From assembly GCF_947179165.1 (NCBI RefSeq), contig NC_077242.1, positions 37,147,097 through 37,211,096 of the forward strand: a stretch of 64,000 bases of DNA. Direction: 5' to 3'. Origin of the DNA: Solanum dulcamara. Its lineage: Eukaryota > Streptophyta > Magnoliopsida > Solanales > Solanaceae. Position numbers and translations under genes: made by a program. Under the pieces are notes generated by a model. It ran no database searches. It was given only the letters and a program-made list of their open reading frames with translations, and was not told the DNA's origin. This document shows, one piece after another, positions 56,769-64,000 of this stretch; the first letter of the stretch is position 1, and each line of letters opens with the position of its first letter.

Positions 56769-56781
56769 TCTCCCCCTTGGA
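56769..56781 (-). other. Polypurine tract of element F
   Basis: Minus strand CCAAGGGGGAGA just before the LTR start. Confidence 0.8.
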
Positions 56782-57008
56782 ATATTCATCCTTGAATGAG
56801 AATTATTGACATAGAAAAGGATATGACACGATGAATAGAAACCCAACATATATACAATGACACTTGAAATGCATCAACCATGAGATCTTTTAACTTAATC
56901 ATAAAACATAACTTTAAAATTCAACTTCATGAACATGCATGCATATGAATACTTAAGAAAAACTGAAACATAAGATCTTAAACATTTGAACATGAATGAA
57001 TTATTACC

Positions 57009-58600
57009 TTAGGCTTTAGAAGAATGAAAAAGATGATGATAACGTTTCATCATATCCGCTTCCATTTCCCATGTAGAACTTTTGACTTGTTGATTCCTCC
57101 GAAGGACTTAAATGGAGGCAACTTTTTTGTTACTCAACCTTTTGACTTGCCGGTCCAAAATTACAACTGGGACTTCTTCATAGGTCAAATTCTCCTCAAC
57201 ATTCACTGCCTCCAAAGGCAAAATGGAGTTAGGGTCTCCCACACATTTCTTCAACATTGACACATGGAACACCGGGTGAATCATGGTTATTTCCGAAGGT
57301 AATTCCAACTCATACGCAACTTTTTCAACCCACTTTAGGATTTTATAAGTCCCTACATACCTACGACTCAATTTTCCTTTCTTAACAAATAGAACCACAC
57401 CCTTCGTGGGTAAAACCTTCAAATACACCCAATCACATATATTAAATTTAAGATCTCTTCATCTAGTGTCAGAATACGACTTTTGACGACTCTGAGCCAT
57501 ATTCAACCTTTCTCTAATGATCTTCACTTTCTCCAAAGAATTAAGTACCAAATTGGGACTTAACAAGGTCATCTTGCCTGCTTCAAACCAACCAACTGGG
57601 GATCTACATCACCTCCCATAAAAATCCTCAAACAGCCACATCTCAATACTCGAGTGGTATCTATTATTGTAAGCAAATTCAATAAGCAGTAGGTAATCAT
57701 CCTAACTACCTTTGAACTCCATCACACAAGACCTTAACATATCCTTTAGGGTTTGAATTGTCCTTTCAGCTTGCCCATCGGTTTGAGGATGGAACACGAT
57801 GCTTAACTTTACTTTATTACCGAGGCCCTTTTTGAATGATCTCCAAAAATGAGAAGTGAATTGAGTACCACGATCCAAAATGATTGAAAATAGCACACCA
57901 TGCAATATCACTATCTCCCGAATATACAACTTTGCATAATATTTGGCGCTATAGAAAGTCTTAACCTATAGAAAGTGAGTCGACTTAGTTATTCTATCAA
58001 CAATCACCTAAATAGAATCATGTCACTTCCGAGTGTGAGGCAAACCCACTATGAATTCCATATTCACATCTTCCCATTTTCAAGTAGGTATTTCAATATC
58101 TTGGGCTAGACCACCCGACCTTTGATGTTTGGCCTTCACTTGTTGACAATTTGGATATTCAAACACGAACCTTGCTATGTCCTTCTTCATGCCACCCCAC
58201 CAATACAACTTTTTCAAGTCTCGATACATTTTTGTTGAACCGGGGTGAATGTAGTATGCAGAATTATGTGCCTCCATCAAGATCAAACTTCTTAGGCCAT
58301 CCACATACGAAACACATAACTGACCATTGTAATATAACACCCCATCAACCCCTTGTGAAAATACCTCTACCTTCTTTTCCTTCACCAACTTCTTTAACTC
58401 GACAAGTGTTTGGTCAAGGTCTTTTTTTGACTTGACATTCACTACCAAAGAGGATTCAGACCCTTTTTGGACAACTATACCACCACGATCAGTACCGCGC
58501 AACTTTACCCTTAACCTAGATAATTGGTGAACATCTTTCACCATCTCTCTCTTTTCTTTATCAACATGGGCCACACTCTCCATAGAATCTCTGCAAGTGC
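57009..58600 (-). pseudogene. Element F integrase with chromodomain
   Basis: Order on the minus strand: linker and zinc finger in the clean frame 58583-58080 (AHNSAYYIHPGSTKMYRDL, then FVFEYPNCQQVKAKH, where one zinc Cys is Tyr). DDE core in 57929-57702 (ILDRGTQFTSHFWRSF, then VFHPQTDGQAERTIQTLKDM, with catalytic Asp and Glu). C-terminal domain in 57428-57108 (KKGKLSRRYVGTYKIL, then MIHPVFHVSMLKKCVGDP). Chromodomain end STWEMEADMMKRYHHLF with a natural TAA at 57009-57011. The Trp is intact here. Frames are separated by stops and shifts. Confidence 0.88.
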
Positions 58601-60000
58601 ATCAGCAATCACATTGGCTTTACCCACATGATAATGCACATTCATGTCATAGTCCTTGAGGAGATCTAGCCACCTTTTTTGTCATAGATTGAGGTCTTTT
58701 TGGTTGAACACATATTGATAGTTTTTATGATCGGTATACACATCTACATGTACCCCATAGAGGTAGTGCCGCCAAATTTTCAAAGCAAAAACCATGGCTG
58801 CCAACTCAAGATCATGGGTAGGGTAGTTACGCTAATGCACTTTTAATTGCCTAGAAGCATAGGCTATGACCTTACCGTTTTACATTAAAGGACAACCAAA
58901 ACCAATCATCGAAGCATCACAATAAACCACAAACCCTTATAATTCTTTTGGTAGAATTAAAATAGTAGAGGAGGTAAGTTGATCTTTCAAAGTTTGGAAA
59001 CTCCTTTCACACTCATTTGTCTATATGAATTTTGCCTTCTTTTGAGTCAACTTTGTCATAGGAGATAAGATGGAAGAAAACCCTTCGACGAATCTTTTAT
59101 AGTAACTGTCTAGACCAAGAAGCTCCTAATATCCGAAGGAGACAATGGTCTAGGCCAATTCTTGACCGCTTTTATTTTCTTAGGAACTACCTTGATCCCC
59201 TCGCCGGACACCATGTGACCAAAAAAGGCCACCTCCTACATCTAAAACTCACACTTGCTAAATTTTGCAAATAATTACCTAGCCCTCAACGTTTGGAGAA
59301 CAACCCTCAAGTGATCCTTATGTTCTTCCTTACTCGGAGAGTAAATCAAAACATCATCAATGAACACCCAATTCATTAGGTCCATAAATACCGCTGGCGC
59401 ATTCATCAATCCAAAACTTATTACCACAAAATCGAAGTGACCATACCATGTCTGGAATGTTGTCTTGGGAATGTCACACTCCCTCAACCTTAGTTGGTGA
59501 TAGCCAAACCGAAGGTCGATATTGGAGAAGTGACTCGCCCCTTACAGTTGATCAAACAAGTCATTTATCCTAGGAAGTGGATACTTATTCGTAATAGTCA
59601 CCTTATTCAATTGCCGATAGTCTATGTACATTCGAAGAGACCCATCCTTCTTTCTTACAAATAGGATGGAGGCACCCTACGATGAAATACCTGGCCTTAT
59701 GAACCTCTTTTATAATAAAACCTTTAATTGTTCCTTCAACTCCTTCAATTTCTTCTAGGCCATTCAGTAAGGAGGAATAGAAATATGTTGGGTATCGAGG
59801 AGGAGATCGATACCAAAATCAACTTCTATTTCGGGAAGGACACCGGGAAGATCATCGGGAAAGGCATCGGGAAACTCATTGATTATGGGACCTGACTCAA
59901 GAGGAGGACTTTCAGAGTAGACATCCCTAACTCTCTCTATGTGGTAAATACAACCCTTAGCAATCAATTTTTAAGCCTCGAGACAAGAAATGAATCTATC
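58601..60000 (-). pseudogene. Element F reverse transcriptase and RNase H
   Basis: RT start in 59967-59764 (VLPEIEVDFGIDLLLDTQ, then HISIPPY). The palm is in 59487-59275 ([17 protein letters not shown], then [19 protein letters not shown] with the catalytic FIDD at 59364-59353). About eleven residues that relatives have between MNRVF and FIDD are missing, an in-frame deletion. RNase H lies at about 59010-58610 with stops, including a [13 protein letters not shown] block near 58850. Confidence 0.85.
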
Positions 60001-60576
60001 CTTCACCACCAAATCACAACCCTTCTATTATAGAACAAACTTATTTGAGAATGAAAACTTGACTCAATGAGCCCTATAATCTATGGTAGCATAAGATGCA
60101 TGTCACAAATCCATCCTATGGATGACATCGAAATATATCATGTCAAGCTCTATAAGATCAAAAGGAATGACTTTATGCAAGATGGACACGGGCTAACCCT
60201 TATAGACCTTTCCAGCCATAACCGACTCACCCATGAGGGTAGACACCAAATAAGGCTCTACTAACATTTCAAGCAATATATCAAACTGATTAGCTAAGAA
60301 TGGAGTAACAAATGATATATTTACACCTGGATCCAATAATAGATACACATTAAAAGTAAAGACCTTCAACATATCGGTAACAACATTTGGTGCTTCCTCA
60401 ACCTCTTGCCTCACATGAAAAACATAGAAACAGTTGGTGCATTGGCCACCTCCTTGAGCTGGTTGTCCTTGAGAAACTTGGCCTTTAGGCCTATTACCTC
60501 CACCACCTTTACAATCCTTAGAATGGTGACTCAGTCCTGATTTATTGCATTTGAAGCATGCATTTGAGCCCGCCAA
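60001..60576 (-). pseudogene. Element F zinc knuckle and aspartic protease
   Basis: The open frame 60576-60193 begins with CFKCNKSGLSHHSKDC, a CCHC-type knuckle widened by about two residues. A Gly/Gln-rich linker follows, then a protease with active-site loop LLDPGVNISFVTPFLANQF (Asp retained) and the MGESVMAGKVYKG strand. The distal protease (VDCRT region) is in another frame near 60060. Confidence 0.82.
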
Positions 60577-61544
60577 ACACTCCCCTTTGTGGGTCCTCTC
60601 ACACTTATTATATGAGGGGAAAGCTTAGGTGCCAACATTCTCTCTTGGAACCATTTGGTTGGGACCTTTGTCGTTATTGAACTTGGAAGGACGAGTATTG
60701 GTGGAACCTTGTCCCATAAACCATTGCCTAACTTGACTATTTCCATTGCTACCATGACCAGACCTTTGAGGGTTGGGCCCTCCACCATCCACTCTTTCTT
60801 TCTTGAACCCTTTAGACCTCTCCTTCAAATTCTCGTCTTTGATTTGTTTGACAAAAGTCATCAACCAGGAGATTTCCATCTCTTTAACCAACATGGCTGT
60901 TTTGCATTCCTTGGACACCAAGCTTGAGACGCTAGAAAAGAACTTACTCATCCTTGCTCGGGGGTTGGAGACCATAAAGAGAGCATAGTTGGATAGTTTT
61001 GTGAACTTAAGGGCATACGCTATCACACTCATACTCCCTTGACGGAGGTTGATGAACTATTGGATTTTGGCCTCCCTATGATCCAATGGAAAGAAATGGT
61101 CTAGAAAGGCACTTTGAACTCTTCACATTCTAGTGGTCTCCTTTCTTCATTCCTCTCAACAATTCATTTCTCATACCACACTCGAGCCACACCTTTTAGT
61201 TGGTAAGTCACTAGTTTAACCTTTTCATTCGGTGAAACACCCATGATAGCCACAATCTGGTACACCTCATTGATAAACTCCATAGGGTCCTCATCTAGCT
61301 TAGAACCATCAAAATTGGGTGAATTCATCCTTTGAAAAACTTGAATCATGGAGGTTGGATTTTGCACTTGAAAAGGAGGGATACCTTGATATCCTTGGTG
61401 GGTTACAACTTAAGCCAATAATGTGATGATATTGTGGAACTCGATATGAGTTACCCCTTTCTCATGATGTGGGGTATGCAGAATTAGAGAAGCTTGGTCC
61501 TCATCATCAATCCTTGCTCTTGGAGGTTCTTTTCCACTAGACAT
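60577..61544 (-). pseudogene. Element F gag (capsid)
   Basis: ATG at 61544 (minus), reading MSSGKEPPRARIDDEDQASL. Clean pieces are 61367-61164 (MIQVFQRMNSPNFDGSKLDE, then EKVKLVTYQLKGVARVWYEK) and 61032-60625 (MSVIAYALKFTKLSNYAL, then SLVSKECKTAMLVKEMEISW). The C-terminus is a Gly/Asn/Gln-rich linker to the zinc knuckle. Stops at 61412 and after WYEK, and a frameshift near 61100, break it. Confidence 0.85.
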
Positions 61545-61740
61545 TATCTAAATAACATAAAATCAGTTGTTAGTTAGAGGAAAATAGGACACTCTAGAAG
61601 AAGACATGAATTGAAGGAAGTGAAGACTTTCCTGAATGTCCCGTAGTCTTCTATTCAAAGTTGTGGCCTGCTTTACAATCATGAACAGTGTCCTATTTGA
61701 CGAGGTATGTTGGATGCCAAAGACCATTTCAAAACCTTGT

Positions 61741-61753
61741 GCTCTAATACCAA
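61741..61753 (-). other. Primer binding site of element F
   Basis: Minus strand TTGGTATTAGAGC, one mismatch from the initiator tRNA-Met complement, three bases from the LTR edge. Confidence 0.88.
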
Positions 61754-61756
61754 GTT

Positions 61757-62221
61757 TGTTACGACCCAAGCCTAGGGCCTAGACTTGAGACGACGAAGGA
61801 GATACCTAGAGGTACCTCACCCAAGACTCTTAGCATTCCTTAAACATTTCATTGGTAATGATAAATAAATAAAGTAGCAACATAAGGTATATAGGGATTA
61901 AGGGGCTTCACAATAATAAGAGTCAAAGACAATATAACATCCTTCACTATGCCCAACAATATCTTCTACATTAAAACTTAGCAGGGGCTAAGATATGTCC
62001 CTAGACCACCCTTAAGATTAAGTAAAAATACAAAACATGATATAAATGTCTAAACATGACATAAGCTAGATAAGATAAAAGTGTCGTTCCCAAAACCTCA
62101 CCAAGGTGGTAGCCATCAATGCTCAACTTATCCATGGGGAGGAGAGTGTAGAGCGACATTGGTCCCTACATGGTGATATCATGTACGTAAAAGTATGTGT
62201 TAGTACTTTAAATGTACTAAG
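61757..62221 (-). repeat. Element F 5' LTR, end of U5 (rest displaced by G)
   Basis: It aligns with 54487-54958. The alignment stops at CTAAG (62217-62221) where LTR G is inserted; in the intact LTR the text goes on CTAAGTATGTGAG. Confidence 0.9.
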
Positions 62222-64000
62222 TATCACGACCCAACCCCGTAGGCCGCGACTGGGGTCCGACTTGGACCCCCTTATGCATATATCAACTACACTTAAGTTG
62301 AACTGTGTGTGGTGTGATACTATATACAAACTCCAGTGGGTCAAAAACTTTTTTTCAAGAACCTGTAGCCTCATTCACCTATATCACAACAGGAAAGGGC
62401 ACGCGAGCCGATGAGGCTGCCATACCAAAAAAATATTTGCAATACATCGTAGGAGCACAACTGAAACAAACTTACAAATAATCCACATACACATGTCTAC
62501 AGACCTCTAAGAGTAATAACTGCATCATATGGTGGGACAAGGCCCCCGCCGTACCCCTGAATAAATAAATATGTATATTAAATAATCAGTATAAAAAATT
62601 AGGCTCCAGGACAGTGAAGCACTTCCGACATAGCTGAGAGGAACTCCTAAGCTGACTGATCTCTAGATGAACATCTGTACCTGCGGGCATAAAATGCAGC
62701 CCCCTGAAGAACGAGGGGTCAGTACGACATATATACTGAGTATATAAAGCATAACATATCATAACTAAAACAACAACTGAAATGGGGATACAAAAAATAT
62801 GTATAACAGTTAACAGATTATTGTACCTGCAGATTAGGACATGCGGTCATATACCTTATCATACCCTATACCCGGCCCTCTAGTGAACTCGGTATTAATA
62901 TCGTTTCATAGGACGTGGTGAATGATCATTGCATCATATATCATGCCTGGCCCTTCATGGGAGGCGGTGAATTTATCATGCCCGGCCCTTTATGGGACAT
63001 GGTGAATTTATCATGCCCGGCCCTTCATGGGATGCGGTGAATTTATGATGCTCGGCCCTTTATGGGACGTGGTGAGTTTATCATGCCAGGCCCTTGATGG
63101 GACGCGGTGAGTTTATCATGCCCGGCCCTTCATGGGATGCGTTGAATTTATCATGCCCGGCCCTTTATGGGATGCGGTGAATTTATCATGCCCGACCCTT
63201 CATGGGATGCGGTGAGTTTATCATGCCCAGCCCTTCATGGGACGCGGTGAGTTTTTCATGCCCGGCCTTTAATGGGACGCGGTGAATTTATCATGCCCAA
63301 CCCTTCATGGGATGCGGTGAGTTTATCATGCCCAGCCCTTCATGGGACACGATGAATTTATCCTGCCCGGCCATTCGTGGGACGCGGTGAGTGACGTATT
63401 AACAGCCTGCACGAGTAAAGTAATAATGAACCATATGCAATTAGTTCATCCTCTGAGATTTGGTATAACAACCGTCATGGATTATCATTTGAGGATCAAA
63501 ACTATCATCGTCTCACATATCCTCTAACTTCCATTAGGGGCCACATCGACGGAGTCTCAAGAGTCCTAGGCTTTTATTAAGGTAATACCAAACGACATAT
63601 GCAATCAGAGACACTTGTCATTTTAGAGTTCTTAGGCATGATATCTCATACATTCAATTAGTATTCATCATATAGGGACTCGAGGGTAGCAGTTCAACTA
63701 CTTCAAGAACTTCAATATTAAGAAATGAATAGGAGTTATAGTTCATGCTTCCCATGCATCTGGTTACTATTTCCTATATAGAAGGCTTGAGGGTGATAGC
63801 TCAGCTACCTTAATAGCCTTATCATTTAGAAGTGAACACGATTCAATAGGCTCTACATATATTACCTTTTATCCTATAGAAGCCTTAAAAAGGCAATTAC
63901 TCAACTATTACAGGAGTTCTACCATTACGAAGTGGATAAGAATTATGGACTGTACTGGGAGCTTTACGAATGGAACTATCCCCAAGTTCCATATACAAAC
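62222..64000 (-). repeat. LTR G: B/C-type LTR, truncated by the window end
   Basis: It starts TATCACGACCCAACCCCGTAG (TG decayed to TA). It is collinear with the first 1.8 kb of LTR-A of B (GGTGGGACAAGGCCCCCGCC, then GCGGGCATAAAATGCAGCCC, later AAAAAGGCAATTACTCAACT), so it is read on the minus strand. In place of B's sub-repeat array it carries a 35-bp minisatellite. The rest of the element lies beyond the window; solo LTR and full element cannot be separated. Confidence 0.87.
62939..63392 (-). repeat. 35-bp minisatellite, about 13 copies
   Basis: Head-to-tail 35-bp units around GCCCGGCCCTTCATGGGA and GCGGTGAATTTATCAT, with no spacers. Copies differ by a few bases, mostly C/T changes at fixed positions. 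It occupies the place in LTR G where B has its own, different sub-repeat. Confidence 0.95.

Larger units (their letters stand above)
54487..62221 (-). mobile_element. Chromovirus F (Ty3/gypsy, Del/Tekay-like)
   Basis: 3' LTR 54487-56765, polypurine tract, pol and gag read leftward, PBS 61741-61753, 5' LTR 61757-62221 and then interrupted by LTR G. LTRs begin TGTCATGACCC / TGTTACGACCC and continue identically (AAGCCTAGGGCCTAGACTTG). It is inserted in E just before integrase; the 5 bp before it are CAAGT, and the other flank is outside the window. It has the most complete gag-pol in the window but still has several stops and deletions. Confidence 0.92.

Noticed and set aside
57024..57260. 78-codon plus-strand frame, and similar frames at 60655-60927 and 58151-58435
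   Set aside because: Antisense shadows of the integrase, gag and linker of element F, which show clear family motifs on the minus strand.
62939..63392. Regular 35-bp repeats that could suggest a CRISPR array
   Set aside because: Units are directly adjacent without unique spacers, vary among copies, and sit inside a plant LTR.

Overview
The window is plant nuclear DNA, most likely from a Solanaceae genome such as pepper, tomato or tobacco. That assignment is inference. It rests on chromovirus-type Ty3/gypsy elements primed by initiator tRNA-Met, an RTE-type LINE with a GTTGTTGTTGTA tail, and a MITE-like element containing the ATTAGTTATGC motif. About 90% of the window is nested LTR retrotransposons. 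The only intact host gene I can support is a small two-EF-hand calcium-binding protein at 3643-3903 (+).

Layout. 1-2404: 3' part of a decayed Ty1/copia element with its 3' LTR. 2405-5833: host-like AT-rich DNA holding a MITE-like element, the EF-hand gene, CA and TA microsatellites and a 630-bp imperfect CAY/ACC repeat field. 5834-6273: fragment of a minus-strand LTR. 6274-26307: chromovirus A (+), whose 5' LTR was split by element B (-, 7649-15209). A 7.5-kb segment covering part of B, the end of A's LTR and A's gag was then duplicated in direct tandem (9402-16906 and 16907-24411). 26308-45520: chromovirus D (+). Its 5' LTR begins inside A's integrase and carries element C (+, 26840-35983, flanked by TTTCC) and an RTE LINE fragment (37396-38977), which itself holds a hAT-like MITE. 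45521-47079: unclassified repeat-like DNA. 47080-54486: chromovirus E (+), with a long LTR, PBS, gag, protease and RT/RNase H. E is interrupted by chromovirus F (-, 54487-62221). F's 5' LTR is interrupted by LTR G (-, 62222 to the window end), which contains a 35-bp minisatellite.

How the parts relate. A, D, E and F are coding-type chromoviruses (Del/Tekay-like, with a C-terminal chromodomain), all broken by stops, frameshifts and deletions. B, C and G belong to one group with very long LTRs (about 3.2-3.4 kb). B and C have almost no coding capacity: PBS, a shared leader, a stub of integrase C-terminus plus chromodomain, then the polypurine tract. They look like non-autonomous elements mobilised in trans. 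The distal LTR of E resembles theirs, so an E-like element is a candidate helper. The order of events can be read from the nesting. I see no operon, CRISPR array, rRNA or tRNA gene.
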